The notes beneath the pieces are model-generated. The model did not search any database. It had not been told where the DNA came from and saw nothing but the letters and a program-made list of their open reading frames with translations. This document shows positions 51,846 through 60,828 of a stretch of DNA of 64,000 nt, in pieces. This stretch comes from Streptomyces sp. R44 (lineage in GTDB: Bacteria; Actinomycetota; Actinomycetes; Streptomycetales; Streptomycetaceae). How positions within the stretch are numbered: the first letter of the stretch is position 1; the number at the start of each line of letters is the position of its first letter. The translations under genes were made by a program, and so were the position numbers. The stretch lies in assembly GCF_041053105.1 (NCBI RefSeq), contig NZ_CP163444.1, positions 930,001-994,000 on the forward strand. Direction: 5' to 3'.

Positions 51846-53758
51846 GCGGAACGCCCGCCCACAACGGGGGACGCCCGCCGCCACGCCGCATCCCGTAGCA
51901 ACCGCAGGCCGTTCAGGCCCACCAGGACCGTCGAGCCCTCGTGGCCCGCGACGCCCAGGGGGAGCGGGAGGTGGCCCGCGAGGTCCCACACGACGAGCGC
52001 GCCGATGCAGACGCCGGCGATCCACAGGTTCTGGACGACCAGGCGTCGGGCACGGCGCGAAAGGGCCACGACCGCCGGGATCGCGCGGAGTTCGTCGCGG
52101 ACCACGACCGCGTCGGCGGTGTCCAGGGCGAGGTCGGAGCCGGCCCGGCCCATCGCGATGCCGGTGTGGGCGGCCGCGAGGGCCGGGGCGTCGTTGACGC
52201 CGTCGCCGACGAGCAGCACCCGAGCGCCCGCCCGCTCCCACTCCCGTACCGCCTCCGCCTTCTCGTGCGGCAGAAGACCGGCGCGGACGTCGTCGATCCC
52301 TGCCTCGGCGGCGATGCGCGCCGCCGCGCCCGCGTTGTCGCCCGTCAGCAGGGTGGGGGCGCGGCCGGTCAGTCGGGCCAGGGCCGCCACCGCCTCGGGG
52401 GCGCCGTCCCGGAGGCGGTCGGAGAGGTCGAGGACGGCGGCGACGGCGCCGTCGACGACGACCTCGACGGCCGTGTCGGCGTGGTGCCCGGCCGCCCGCC
52501 GGACCCGCACCTCGCGGCCGCCGACCACCGCCCGTACCCCTCGGCCCGGTTCCGCGTCGAACGCGCTCGCCTCGGGGATGTCCAGGCCGCGGGCGCGGGC
52601 CTCGGCCACCACGGCGCGGGCGAGGGGGTGTTCGCTGGGCAGCTCGGCCGCCGCGGCGAGGGCGAGGGCGGAGGCGTCGCCGTGGACGGCCGTCACCGTC
52701 GGGGTGCCTTCCGTGAGGGTGCCGGTCTTGTCGAGGGCCACCCGGTCGACCGCGCCGAGCCGTTCCATCACCACGGCCGACTTGACGAGGACGCCGTGGC
52801 GTCCGGCCGTGGCGATCGCGCAGAGCAGCGGCGGCATGGTGGCGAGGACCACGGCGCAGGGCGAGGCGACGATCATGAAGGTCATCGCGCGGAGGAGGGC
52901 CTCGGTGACGTCGGCGCCGAGGGCGACGGGAAGGCCGAAGAGGGCGAGGGTGGCGACGACGACGCCGACCGAGTAGCGCTGTTCGATCTTCTCGACGAAG
53001 AGCTGGGTGGGGGCCTTGGTGGCGCTCGCCTCCTCGACGAGGGCGACGATCCGGGCGATGACGGAGTCGGCCGCGTCCTTGTCGACGCGGACGCGGAGCG
53101 CCCCGGAGCCGTTGAGGGTGCCCGCGAAGACGGTGTCGCCGGCCGCCTTGGGGACGGGGAGCGGTTCGCCGGTGATGCTCGCCTGGTCGACGTCGCTCGT
53201 GCCGCGCAGGACGGTGCCGTCGGCGGGGAGCCGTTCCCCGGGCCGTACGAGGACGGTGTCGCCGACCGCGAGGTCGGCCGCCTCGACGGTCTCCTCGTGT
53301 GCGGAGTCCCCGGCGGTGAGCCGGACCGCGGTGGCGGGGGCGAGGTCGAGGAGGCCGCGGACGGAGTCGGCGGTGCGGCGGGTGGCGAGGGCCTCCAGGG
53401 CGCCGGACACGGCGAAGATGACGATGAGGAGCCCGCCGTCGAGGTACTGACCGATGGCGGCGGCACCGAGCGCGGCGACCACCATCAGCAGGTCGACGTC
53501 GAGGGAGCGTTCGCGCAGCGCCTGGAGCCCCGCGCAGGCGGGTTCCCAGCCTCCGGCGGCGTAGCAGATCGCGTAGAGCGGGCCCAGGAGCCAGGCCGGG
53601 GCGCCGGCCAGGTCGAGCGGGAGGGCGGCGAGGAAGGCCAGGGCGGCGAGGGCCGCCCAGCGCACCTCGGGCAGGGTCGTGGCCCGGGTGCGGTGGGTCG
53701 GCGCCGGTGTGCGGACGGAGGCCGGGGCCTGGGGGGTGGCGAGCTCCGGGAGGGCCAT
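51752..53758 (-). CDS. PIB-4-type heavy-metal P-type ATPase
   Basis: 668 residues, ATG 53758 with GAGGTG upstream. P-type motifs: TGEPLPV (actuator), MIVASPCAVVLATMPP (metal-binding SPC in helix 4), DKTGTLTEGTPTVT (phosphorylated Asp), SEHPLARAVV (HP motif), TLLTGDN and LLVGDGVNDAPALAAAHTG, and HEGSTVLVGLNGLRLL (HEG-S/T in helix 6). SPC with HEG-S/T defines group PIB-4, which exports Co2+, Fe2+ or Zn2+. There is no N-terminal HMA domain. The last ~35 residues (after LLRDAAWRR) come from an intergenic inverted repeat and look non-native. It is divergent from its ArsR-type regulator. Confidence 0.88.
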   Translation of the reverse strand: MALPELATPQAPASVRTPAPTHRTRATTLPEVRWAALAALAFLAALPLDLAGAPAWLLGPLYAICYAAGGWEPACAGLQALRERSLDVDLLMVVAALGAAAIGQYLDGGLLIVIFAVSGALEALATRRTADSVRGLLDLAPATAVRLTAGDSAHEETVEAADLAVGDTVLVRPGERLPADGTVLRGTSDVDQASITGEPLPVPKAAGDTVFAGTLNGSGALRVRVDKDAADSVIARIVALVEEASATKAPTQLFVEKIEQRYSVGVVVATLALFGLPVALGADVTEALLRAMTFMIVASPCAVVLATMPPLLCAIATAGRHGVLVKSAVVMERLGAVDRVALDKTGTLTEGTPTVTAVHGDASALALAAAAELPSEHPLARAVVAEARARGLDIPEASAFDAEPGRGVRAVVGGREVRVRRAAGHHADTAVEVVVDGAVAAVLDLSDRLRDGAPEAVAALARLTGRAPTLLTGDNAGAAARIAAEAGIDDVRAGLLPHEKAEAVREWERAGARVLLVGDGVNDAPALAAAHTGIAMGRAGSDLALDTADAVVVRDELRAIPAVVALSRRARRLVVQNLWIAGVCIGALVVWDLAGHLPLPLGVAGHEGSTVLVGLNGLRLLRDAAWRRASPVVGGRSAGAHPVVGNRSAGAVPTRPDGADAGARGFRA

Positions 53759-53817
53759 GGGAGGGACACCTCTTTCGAGGGCGGCGGGGAGGAGGGTCAC
53801 CACCATACTCGAATACA

Positions 53818-53831
53818 TGAAGAGGTCTTCA
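53818..53831. promoter_or_regulatory. Putative ArsR/SmtB-type operator
   Basis: TGAAGA-GG-TCTTCA, a perfect 6-2-6 inverted repeat in an AT-rich patch between the divergent ATPase and ArsR genes. SmtB/CzrA/NmtR repressors bind imperfect 12-2-12 repeats with TGAA...TTCA cores, so this is the likely metal-responsive operator for both genes. Confidence 0.6.
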
Positions 53832-53865
53832 CATATTGACATACGAGCGCCGCTACGATGAGCGC

Positions 53866-54255
53866 ATGGGACACGGAGCGAACGGCGAGACCACCCCCGC
53901 AGCCCACCTGGACGCCGAGTCCGCGGCCACCATCGCCGCCACCCTCCAGGCCCTCGCCACCCCGTCCCGGCTGATGATCCTCACCACGCTCCGCCAGGGC
54001 CCGTGCGGCGTCACCGAACTGGCCTCCGCCGTCGGGATGGAGCAGTCCGCCGTCTCCCACCAGCTCCGGCTGCTCCGGGCGCTGGGTCTGGTCACCGGCG
54101 TCCGGCAAGGGCGGCGCATCGAGTACAGCCTGTACGACAACCACGTCGCCCAGCTCCTCGACGAGGCCGTCTACCACATCGAGCACCTGAGGCTCGGGGC
54201 GCGCGACGGCGCCCGCGACGCGGCCCGCACCGACGTGGATACTGGTCAGTTGTAG
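53866..54255 (+). CDS. ArsR/SmtB-family metalloregulator
   Basis: 129 residues, ATG 53866. Winged helix: ATLQALATPSRLMILTTLRQGPCGVTELASAVGMEQSAVSHQLRLLRALGLVTGVRQGRRIEYSL, then the C-terminal alpha5 helix with DNHVAQLLDEAVYHIEHL, containing the D-x-H ... H-x-x-H ligands used by NmtR/CzrA for Ni/Co or Zn. The extra DGARDAARTDVDTGQ tail is disordered. It should release the operator when Co2+ or Ni2+ binds, turning on the PIB-4 exporter. The cobalt importer 5 kb upstream makes a cobalt-homeostasis theme attractive. Confidence 0.88.
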   Translation: MGHGANGETTPAAHLDAESAATIAATLQALATPSRLMILTTLRQGPCGVTELASAVGMEQSAVSHQLRLLRALGLVTGVRQGRRIEYSLYDNHVAQLLDEAVYHIEHLRLGARDGARDAARTDVDTGQL

Positions 54256-54278
54256 TTCCACGACACGAAAGGGCGGGT

Positions 54279-55670
54279 ATGGCCGACGACTTGGGGCACC
54301 GCGCGACACGTCACGCGGTGGTCATCGGGGGAAGTCTCGCTGGGCTGCTGGCGGCTCGGGTGCTCGCCGAGCACGCCGAGAAGGTGACGGTCGTCGAGCG
54401 CGACCGCTTCCCGGAGGGGCCCGAGGCGCGGCCCGGCGTCCCGCAGGGCCGGCACCTCCACGTCCTCATCGCGGGCGGGCAGCAGGCCTTCGACGAGCTG
54501 CTCCCCGGCTTCATGAAGGAGCTCGGCGAGCTCGGCGCCCCCAAGGTGGGCGTCCCGGAGGACATGGTCCAGTGGCAGAACGGCAAGTGGTTCCGCCGGA
54601 CGCCCGCGAGCGCGCACTTCTACTCGGGCGCACGCCCGCAGCTGGAGTGGCTGGTGCGGCAGCGGGTGTTCGCCGACCCGCGCATCGAACTGGTCGAGGG
54701 CCACGAGACGGTGGGCCTGACCGGTGACTCCTCGCGCGTGCGCGGCGTACGGCTGCGTGAGCGCGGCGCGGGCGCCGAGAAGGAGACCCGGGTCCTGGAG
54801 GCCGATCTGGTCGTGGACGCGTCCGGGCGCTCCACCAGGTCCGCGGACTGGCTGGCCGGGATCGGCGCCGAGGCGCCGCACGAGGAGACCATCGACACCG
54901 GTCTCGCGTACGGCACGCGGGTCTACCGCGCCCCGGCCGGGGTCCTGGGCAGCGACGCCATGGGCTACTTCATCGTGCCCAACCCCGAGCAGGAGTACGG
55001 GGCCGTCGTGCTGCCCGTCGGCGACGGCACCCACCTCGTCACCCTCTCGGGGCTGCGCGGCAACGAACCGCCGACCGAGGAGGGGGCGTTCGAGGAGTAC
55101 GCCCGGCGGATGCCGCACTCCGTGATCAGCGACTGGCTGGCGGAGGCGGAGCCGGTGTCCCCGGTGTACGGCTTCCGCAGGACCGCCAACATCCGGCGCC
55201 GGTACGACCGTCCGGGCCGCCGCCCGGCCGGTTTCCTCGCCACCGGCGACGCGCTGTGCGCCTTCAACCCGATCTACGGGCAGGGCATGGCCGTCGCCGC
55301 GCTCACCGCCCTCGCGCTGCGCCGGGCGCTGGCCGACCCGAAGCGCACGCCCACCACGTGGAACGTGCAGAAGGCACTGCTCGCGGCCTCGCAGCAGGCC
55401 TGGGACATCTCGACGGGCGCCGACAAGAAGATGCCCGGCGCCGTCGGCGGCGGGGCCGCTCCCGGCGCCCTGGACAAGGCGGTCGGCTGGTACCTGAGCC
55501 GGGTGCAGGAGCGCGCCGCGGGCGACCCGGTCGTCGGCATCCCCTTCCGCAGGGCGCTCACCCTCACCGCCCCGATGACGGCGCTGTTCGCCCCCGCGGT
55601 GGCACGGGCGGTCCTCTTCGGGCCGGTCCACGAGACCCCGGCCGAGCCGCCGCTGCGCCGCGACGCGTAG
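54279..55670 (+). CDS. FAD-dependent monooxygenase/oxidoreductase
   Basis: 463 residues. The Rossmann motif AVVIGGSLAGLLAARVLAEHAEKVTVVERD at the N-terminus, the VVDASGRSTRSADWL middle motif and GFLATGDALCAFNPIYGQGM (FAD ribityl contact) place it with group A flavin hydroxylases and tryptophan-halogenase-like or geranylgeranyl-reductase-like proteins (PHBH fold). Many Streptomyces copies carry the PGVPQGRHLHVLI stretch seen here. Substrate unknown; such enzymes often act on aromatic or polyketide substrates. ATG 54279 stands 23 bases after the arsR stop and may be co-transcribed with it. Confidence 0.85.
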   Translation: MADDLGHRATRHAVVIGGSLAGLLAARVLAEHAEKVTVVERDRFPEGPEARPGVPQGRHLHVLIAGGQQAFDELLPGFMKELGELGAPKVGVPEDMVQWQNGKWFRRTPASAHFYSGARPQLEWLVRQRVFADPRIELVEGHETVGLTGDSSRVRGVRLRERGAGAEKETRVLEADLVVDASGRSTRSADWLAGIGAEAPHEETIDTGLAYGTRVYRAPAGVLGSDAMGYFIVPNPEQEYGAVVLPVGDGTHLVTLSGLRGNEPPTEEGAFEEYARRMPHSVISDWLAEAEPVSPVYGFRRTANIRRRYDRPGRRPAGFLATGDALCAFNPIYGQGMAVAALTALALRRALADPKRTPTTWNVQKALLAASQQAWDISTGADKKMPGAVGGGAAPGALDKAVGWYLSRVQERAAGDPVVGIPFRRALTLTAPMTALFAPAVARAVLFGPVHETPAEPPLRRDA

Positions 55671-55703
55671 AGCCGTACGGGTGACGGCGGCCTCGCGGCG
55701 CGT

Positions 55704-57044
55704 TCAGGCGCCCGGGGCCGCCGTCACCATGCCGGCGGCTATGGCCGCGCCGAGGGCCGCGTAGTCGTCGGCGTTCTGCCCGGCGTAGGCGAGCGCGAAG
55801 TCGGCCACCGCGCGGTCGAAGACGTCCGAGCCGCCGAGGTAGGCGGCGATGGCGATCCGGTCGCCGGTGCGGGCGTGCGCGCGGGCCAGGGCGCGGCCGC
55901 AGAGCCGCGCGTAGTCCCGCAGGGTGGCCGGGGACATGGTCTCCACCTCTGCGGAGCCCTTCATGTCGCGCAGCTGCCGCCAGTAGAAGTGGCGCTGTTC
56001 GGGTCCGGTCATCCAGCCGAGGAAGATGTCGCTCGCGGCCTGGATGAGCCGCTGTCCGCAGACGACGCGGTGGCCCTGGTGGGGGTAGGAGGACGGCGCC
56101 AGATACGGTTCGAGGGCGGAGCGGCCGGCTTCCTTGATCTGGAGGATGAGGGGGTCGCCGTCGTCCCGGCCTTCGAGGAGGAGCACGAAGCAGCGGGTGC
56201 CGACGCTGCCGACTCCGACGACCTTCCGTGCGGCCTCGACGTAGTGGTAGCGGTCGAGGAGGACGCGGCGCTCCTCGGGGAGGGAGCTGCGGTAGTCGCT
56301 GAAGATCTTGCCGAGGGTGGCCCGGTCGATGTCCGTGACGCGTTCGAGGAGCGGCGGGTCGTCGACGATGTGCCGGTTCCCGGCCTCGTCCCGCTCGGTG
56401 AGCTTGCCGAGGGCCTGGAGGCTGGTGCGGCGGCGGGCGCCGGCGAGCCGTTTGGTGAGGCGGGCGCGGTCCTGGCCGCGTACGACGTGAAGGATGTCGT
56501 CGGCGGAGATCCGCTCGTACCAGACCTCCAGCTCCCCCAGGTCGGCGAGGCGGCGCATGGCCGTGCGGTACGCCTCGACGGCGACGAGCGCCGCGCGGTG
56601 GGCCTTGGGCTTGGCGCTGCCGTTCTGGAGGGCGGCGACGGTGACGCTGGCGGCGAGCCTCTTGACGTCCCATTCGAAGGGGCCGGGGAGGGTCTCGTCG
56701 AAGTCGTTCACGTCGAAGAGGAGCGTCCGTTCGGGTGAGGCGTACACCCCGAAGTTGAGCAGATGGGCGTCGCCGCAGAGCTGCACGGTGAGCCCGGTGT
56801 GGCGCTGGGCGCCGAGGTCGGCGGCCATGACGCCGGCCGCGCCGCGCAGGAAGGCGAAGGGGGAGACCGCCATCCTGCCGTACCGGAGGGGGACGAGGTC
56901 GGGCAGCCGGTCCTGGGACTCGCGCTCCAGGACGTCCAGCGGGGCGGGGCGCTGTGAGCTGGGTATCCAGCGCCCGTGGGAGGAGCGGGGGACGCGCTTG
57001 CGGGCCGCCCGGCCCCTCGCGGCCCGTTCCGAAGGAGTCGTCAT
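55704..57044 (-). CDS. DUF2252-family protein (kinase-like fold)
   Basis: 446 residues. RYGRMAVSPFAFLRGAAGVMAADL, VQLCGDAHLLNFGVYASPERTLLFDVNDFDETLPGPFEWDVKRLAAS and QGHRVVCGQRLIQAASDIFLGW are the hallmarks of DUF2252, which has an aminoglycoside-phosphotransferase-like fold; CGDAHLLNFG is the putative catalytic loop and DVNDFDE the metal-binding segment. The biological role is unknown. ATG 57044; divergent from a GntR regulator. It is a single gene. Confidence 0.87.
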   Translation of the reverse strand: MTTPSERAARGRAARKRVPRSSHGRWIPSSQRPAPLDVLERESQDRLPDLVPLRYGRMAVSPFAFLRGAAGVMAADLGAQRHTGLTVQLCGDAHLLNFGVYASPERTLLFDVNDFDETLPGPFEWDVKRLAASVTVAALQNGSAKPKAHRAALVAVEAYRTAMRRLADLGELEVWYERISADDILHVVRGQDRARLTKRLAGARRRTSLQALGKLTERDEAGNRHIVDDPPLLERVTDIDRATLGKIFSDYRSSLPEERRVLLDRYHYVEAARKVVGVGSVGTRCFVLLLEGRDDGDPLILQIKEAGRSALEPYLAPSSYPHQGHRVVCGQRLIQAASDIFLGWMTGPEQRHFYWRQLRDMKGSAEVETMSPATLRDYARLCGRALARAHARTGDRIAIAAYLGGSDVFDRAVADFALAYAGQNADDYAALGAAIAAGMVTAAPGA

Positions 57045-57153
57045 CCGGCCTCACCCGCTTCTGTCCGCAGCCGTGCCACCGGCCCGTCACCTGTGACCTC
57101 ATTACAAGGCGCCTCGCTCGTTTCGGCCACTCTGCCGGACCGGTCTGGCGAAA

Positions 57154-57165
57154 TGGTTTAGACCA
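57154..57165. promoter_or_regulatory. GntR/HutC-type operator (dre-like)
   Basis: TGGTTTAGACCA, flanked by AA and AT, differs at one position from the core TGGTCTAGACCA of the DasR-responsive element. It lies 62 bases upstream of the GntR/UTRA gene and between divergent genes, in an AT-rich pocket. It is probably the autoregulatory operator of that GntR protein; binding by DasR itself is also possible. Confidence 0.6.
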
Positions 57166-57227
57166 ATGATAGGAATTGATCACCCAGGGGCCCCCTGCTG
57201 TCACGCTGAGCAAAGAGAGGGTTGATC

Positions 57228-57986
57228 ATGGCCGAGCCCGAATCCGGGGCGGCGGCGGAAGTGCCGCTCTATCTCCGGGTCGCCGCCGCCCTGCGCGAGG
57301 ACCTCGCCCAGCGGCGCATCTCCCCCGGCAGCCGGCTCCCTTCGGAGCGATCGCTTTCCCAGCGCTACCACGTCAACCGGCAGACCGTCCGCAGCGCTCT
57401 CCAACTCCTCAGGGAGGAACGGCTCGTGGTCACCGACCGGCGCGGCACCTTCGCCGCCGCCGACTCGTCCGCGTCCGAGCCGGCCGCGCCCGCCCTGACG
57501 GCCCGCCGGCCGACGTTTCCCGGGGGGCCGCGGGCGGCGGAGGCGCTGGTGCGGGCCTCGCTGACCTGGGAGCCGCCGCCCGCTCCCCTGGCGGCCCGGC
57601 TCCTGCTCACTCCCGGCGAGCCGACGCTGGTCCACCGGCACACGGTGCTCGGGCCGCAGGGGGCGGCGCTGCAGCGGGCGGTGTCGTGGTTCTCCCGGCC
57701 GGCTCTCGCCGAGATCCCCCAGCTCTCCCGGTACCGGCGGGCCAGGGACTGCCGCCAACAGCCGGACCTGCGGCTCCTCTACCACTGGATGCACCAGGCG
57801 GGGCTGCGGATCACCCACCGGGAGTCGGTCGGCGTCCCGCCGGGCCCCGCCACGACGACGCAGGGCGGTGCGGCCCGGCTGGTCGTCCACCGGGTCGTCA
57901 GCGACCAGCACGGGCACGCCCTGGAGATCACCGACATCGACTTCTCGGCCCAGTCGGCGGCCTGGACCTACGAGTTCAGCGCCTGA
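57228..57986 (+). CDS. GntR-family regulator with UTRA domain
   Basis: 252 residues, ATG 57228 after GAGAGG. The N-terminal wHTH has PLYLRVAAALREDLAQRRISPGSRLPSERSLSQRYHVNRQTVRSALQLLREERLV; residues ~100-250 form a UTRA/HutC effector domain (LVHRHTVLGPQGAALQRAVSWFS and LEITDIDFSAQSAAWTYEF). HutC-type regulators bind sugar phosphates, histidine intermediates or similar ligands. It is convergent with an APC permease and near the FGGY kinase operon, which it may control. A matching operator lies just upstream. Confidence 0.87.
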   Translation: MAEPESGAAAEVPLYLRVAAALREDLAQRRISPGSRLPSERSLSQRYHVNRQTVRSALQLLREERLVVTDRRGTFAAADSSASEPAAPALTARRPTFPGGPRAAEALVRASLTWEPPPAPLAARLLLTPGEPTLVHRHTVLGPQGAALQRAVSWFSRPALAEIPQLSRYRRARDCRQQPDLRLLYHWMHQAGLRITHRESVGVPPGPATTTQGGAARLVVHRVVSDQHGHALEITDIDFSAQSAAWTYEFSA

Positions 57987-57993
57987 CGGCGCT

Positions 57994-58026
57994 CCGGCTC
58001 CCGTCCGGGACGAGGACGGGAGCCGG
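57994..58026. terminator. Bidirectional hairpin terminator
   Basis: A perfect 13-bp stem CCGGCTCCCGTCC / GGACGGGAGCCGG with a 7-base loop, centred in the 77-base gap between the convergent GntR and permease genes. Confidence 0.75.
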
Positions 58027-58063
58027 GCGAGCCCGGCAGGATCCGAAAGACAGGCCCCAGTGG

Positions 58064-59593
58064 TCAGATGATGCCCTCGGAGATCTCCGCCTCCTCGCGG
58101 GCGCTTCCGTACGTGGTCGGCGTGCCGTACGAGCGGCGGGCGACGTACCACCAGACGCTGGCGAGGACGAGCACGACGGCGAGCGCGATGACGGCGTAGT
58201 TCATGGTGTCGACGTTCACCGGGGACTTCTGCGGCAGGCAGAAGAGGACGGTCACGAGCGCCACCCAGACGACGGCGGTCCAGCCGACCGGCCTGCTCCA
58301 GCGGCCGAGGCTCCACGGGCCGGGCACGAAGCGGTTCCCGGCGCGCAGCCGCAGGTAGATCGGGATGGCGTACGCGGGGGTGATGCCGATGACGTTGATC
58401 GCGGTGACGGCGCCGTAGGCCGTGGCCGAGTACAGCGAGGGGACGGCGAGCAGCGCGGCCACGGCGACCGCGAGCCAGACGGCGGGGACGGGCGTCTGGG
58501 TGCTGCTGTTGACCTTGCGCCAGAGCGAGGAGCCGGGAAGGGCGTTGTCGCGGCTGAAGGCGAAGACCATGCGGCTGGCGGCGGCCACCTCGGCGTTGCC
58601 GCAGAAGAGCTGGGCGACGATCACCACGAGCAGCAGGGCGGCGGCGCCGCCGGAGCCGAGCGCGTCCAGGAAGATCTGGGCGGGCGGGACGCCGGTGGCG
58701 CTGTTCTGCGTGGCCGCGTAGTCCTGGATCGCGAAGGTGAGTCCGGCGAGGAGCGCGAAGCCGGCGAGCCAGGAGACCCAGATGGCCCGGACGATGCCCT
58801 TGGCTGCGGTGACGGAGGCGTTGGAGGTCTCTTCGGAGAGGTGGGCCGACGCGTCGTAGCCGGAGAAGGTGTACTGGGCGAGGAGCAGGCCGATAGCGGC
58901 GACGTAGAACGGGTTGGCCCAGCCGGTGTCGTTGACGAACTCGGTGAAGACGAACTCGACGGACTGGTGCCGGTCGGGGACGAACGCGAGCGCGCCGACG
59001 ATGACCGCGACGCCGATCAGGTGCCACCAGACGCTGACCGAGTTGAGGACGCTGACGAGCCGCACGCCGAAGAGGTTGAGCCCGGCGTGGAGCAGCAGGA
59101 TCGCGAGGAAGATGAGGAAGGTGGAGCCCGGGGTGGGCACGAAGCCCCACTGGAGGTTGAGGAAGGCTCCGGTGAAGAGGGCGGCGCCGTAGTCGATGCC
59201 GGCGATGGCGCCGAGCAGGCCGAGCAGGTTCAGCCAGCCGGTGTACCAGCCCCAGCGGCGCCCGCCGAGCCGGTCCGCCATGTAGTAGAGGGCGCCGGAG
59301 GTCGGGTAGGCGCTGGTGACCTCGGCGAGGGCGAGGCCGACGCACAGGACGAAGAGGCCGACGCCGACCCAGCCCCACAGCATGACGGCGGGGCCGCCGG
59401 TGCCCAGGCCGAAGCCGTAGAGGGTCATGCAGCCGGAGAGGACGGAGATGACCGAGAAGCTGATCGCGAAGTTGCCGAAGCCGTCCATGCGGCGGGCGAG
59501 GACGGGCTGGTAGCCGAGCTCTCTCAGTCTCGCCTCCTCGTCCTGGGAAGGTGGCTCGTGTGTCGTGTCGATCGGGGCTTCGGTGCGGGACAT
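58064..59593 (-). CDS. APC-superfamily amino-acid/polyamine permease
   Basis: 509 residues with twelve membrane helices. The N-terminal LRELGYQPVLARRMDGFGNFAISFSVISVLSG is characteristic of the amino acid-choline transporter (ACT) group that includes GABA, choline and purine-degradation amine permeases; GALYYMADRLGG and LLAQYTFSGYDASAHLSEET are further marks. It probably imports an amino acid or amine by proton symport. ATG 59593 with GGAGGTCCCC upstream; the leader just before that contains extreme C-runs on the coding strand (see the G-run feature). Confidence 0.88.
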   Translation of the reverse strand: MSRTEAPIDTTHEPPSQDEEARLRELGYQPVLARRMDGFGNFAISFSVISVLSGCMTLYGFGLGTGGPAVMLWGWVGVGLFVLCVGLALAEVTSAYPTSGALYYMADRLGGRRWGWYTGWLNLLGLLGAIAGIDYGAALFTGAFLNLQWGFVPTPGSTFLIFLAILLLHAGLNLFGVRLVSVLNSVSVWWHLIGVAVIVGALAFVPDRHQSVEFVFTEFVNDTGWANPFYVAAIGLLLAQYTFSGYDASAHLSEETSNASVTAAKGIVRAIWVSWLAGFALLAGLTFAIQDYAATQNSATGVPPAQIFLDALGSGGAAALLLVVIVAQLFCGNAEVAAASRMVFAFSRDNALPGSSLWRKVNSSTQTPVPAVWLAVAVAALLAVPSLYSATAYGAVTAINVIGITPAYAIPIYLRLRAGNRFVPGPWSLGRWSRPVGWTAVVWVALVTVLFCLPQKSPVNVDTMNYAVIALAVVLVLASVWWYVARRSYGTPTTYGSAREEAEISEGII

Positions 59594-59609
59594 GGGGACC
59601 TCCGGGGAC

Positions 59610-59633
59610 GGGGGGGGGGCGGGGGGGGGGGGG
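59610..59633. repeat. Poly-G tract (10 G, C, 13 G)
   Basis: Ten G, one C and thirteen G in a row, followed within 30 bases by further runs of five and seven G. It lies in the 77-base gap upstream of the permease start, directly before the ribosome-binding site on its coding (C-rich) strand. It can form a G-quadruplex and is prone to slippage or sequencing error. Confidence 0.85.
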
Positions 59634-59670
59634 TGGAAGCTCGGGGGCGCGGGGGGGCGCGGCGGGCGTG

Positions 59671-60645
59671 TCAGCCGCCGAGACAGCGGGCGCGGGCGCG
59701 CAGGAAGACTTCTTCGGCGAGGGCGCGGTCGTCCGGGTGAGCGGTGCGGTAGGCCCAGGGGAGGGTCGTGTAGTACGGGCCGAGGGCCTCGAAGACCCGG
59801 GCGGCGTCGGCGAAGCGGAGGGCGCCGAAGAGGGCGTGCGCCAGGTGGTTGAGGTCGAGCAGGGAGGCCTCGTCGGTGGCGCAGAAGAGGAACCAGGTGT
59901 CCAGGGCGCGCTGGGCGTCGCGTACGGCGTCCTCGGCGACCCAGTGCAGGTCGAGGGCGCGCTCGTGGCCCCGCTCGCGCCGGTAGCGCTCGACGCGGAC
60001 GTAGAGCGGGAGGGCGTGCAGGGCGGAGCCGACGGGTGCCGAACTGGCGGCCCAGTAGCAGTAGTTGACGGCCTCGGACAGGGGTCCGGAGTGCCGGGAG
60101 TAGACGAACTGGAGCATGCGGTGGTGCGCCTCGCGGTTGTGCGGGTCGCGCTTCTCCACCTCGGCGAGCAGACCCCAGGGGCCGGGCGGCAGCATGGGCG
60201 CGGGCGGGGTCAGCCGGTGCTCGGCCATGCGCTGGCGCGCGTCGAGGGAGGCGAGGGCGAGCAGGCCGACCCAGGGCACGGGATCGGCGGGCGAGCGCTC
60301 GGAGGCGTCGCGGCAGGCGGTCCAGGCCTCCTGCCAGAGTTCCCGGGTCCGGGCGTGGCCGGAGCGGTGGGCGCGTACGGCCCGCTCGACGGCGACCCGG
60401 CTGTGCATCACGGTGGCGGCGAGGCTCTCGGGCTGCTCGGCCCGCCAGGCGGGGACGACGTCACTGCCCGCGGCGACGGCGGCGAGGACCTGGGTGCGCC
60501 GGGTCCAGGCCTCCCAGTCGGAGGTCTCGTCGAGCAGCCTGGCCATGGACACCCAGCGGCCGGTGCGTAAGTCCTGGACGGCGTTGCGCAGGGCGTGGTC
60601 GTGGCCGGCGGGGTGGTAGACGGGCCGGAATCCGTGTCCGGCCAT
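59671..60645 (-). CDS. Conserved hypothetical, TPR-like alpha-helical protein
   Basis: 324 residues with no signal peptide or membrane span. The whole sequence is helical (RTRELWQEAWTACRDASER, PWVGLLALASLDARQRMAEH, ALRFADAARVFEALGPYY), resembling irregular TPR/Sel1 repeats, and contains the notable stretch HNREAHHRMLQFVYSRHSG. It looks like the Streptomyces family of such proteins often found singly and of unknown function. The start at ATG 60645 lacks a good ribosome-binding site. It is 77 bases upstream of the permease gene and may be co-transcribed with it. Confidence 0.6.
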   Translation of the reverse strand: MAGHGFRPVYHPAGHDHALRNAVQDLRTGRWVSMARLLDETSDWEAWTRRTQVLAAVAAGSDVVPAWRAEQPESLAATVMHSRVAVERAVRAHRSGHARTRELWQEAWTACRDASERSPADPVPWVGLLALASLDARQRMAEHRLTPPAPMLPPGPWGLLAEVEKRDPHNREAHHRMLQFVYSRHSGPLSEAVNYCYWAASSAPVGSALHALPLYVRVERYRRERGHERALDLHWVAEDAVRDAQRALDTWFLFCATDEASLLDLNHLAHALFGALRFADAARVFEALGPYYTTLPWAYRTAHPDDRALAEEVFLRARARCLGG

Positions 60646-60828
60646 CAGGGGGTGGGGCGTGGTGTGGATGACATGGGTCCTCGGTGGATGGAGGGGGTGG
60701 TCAGTCCCCCGGCGGGCGTCCCGGCCGTTGATCGGCGATCACTATAGAGGGCTCTGGACGCGACCGGTCCACTTTCTTTTGCGACGGTAACTATTAGGCC
60801 AAAGACCGAATTTGACTTACTGTCAGGT

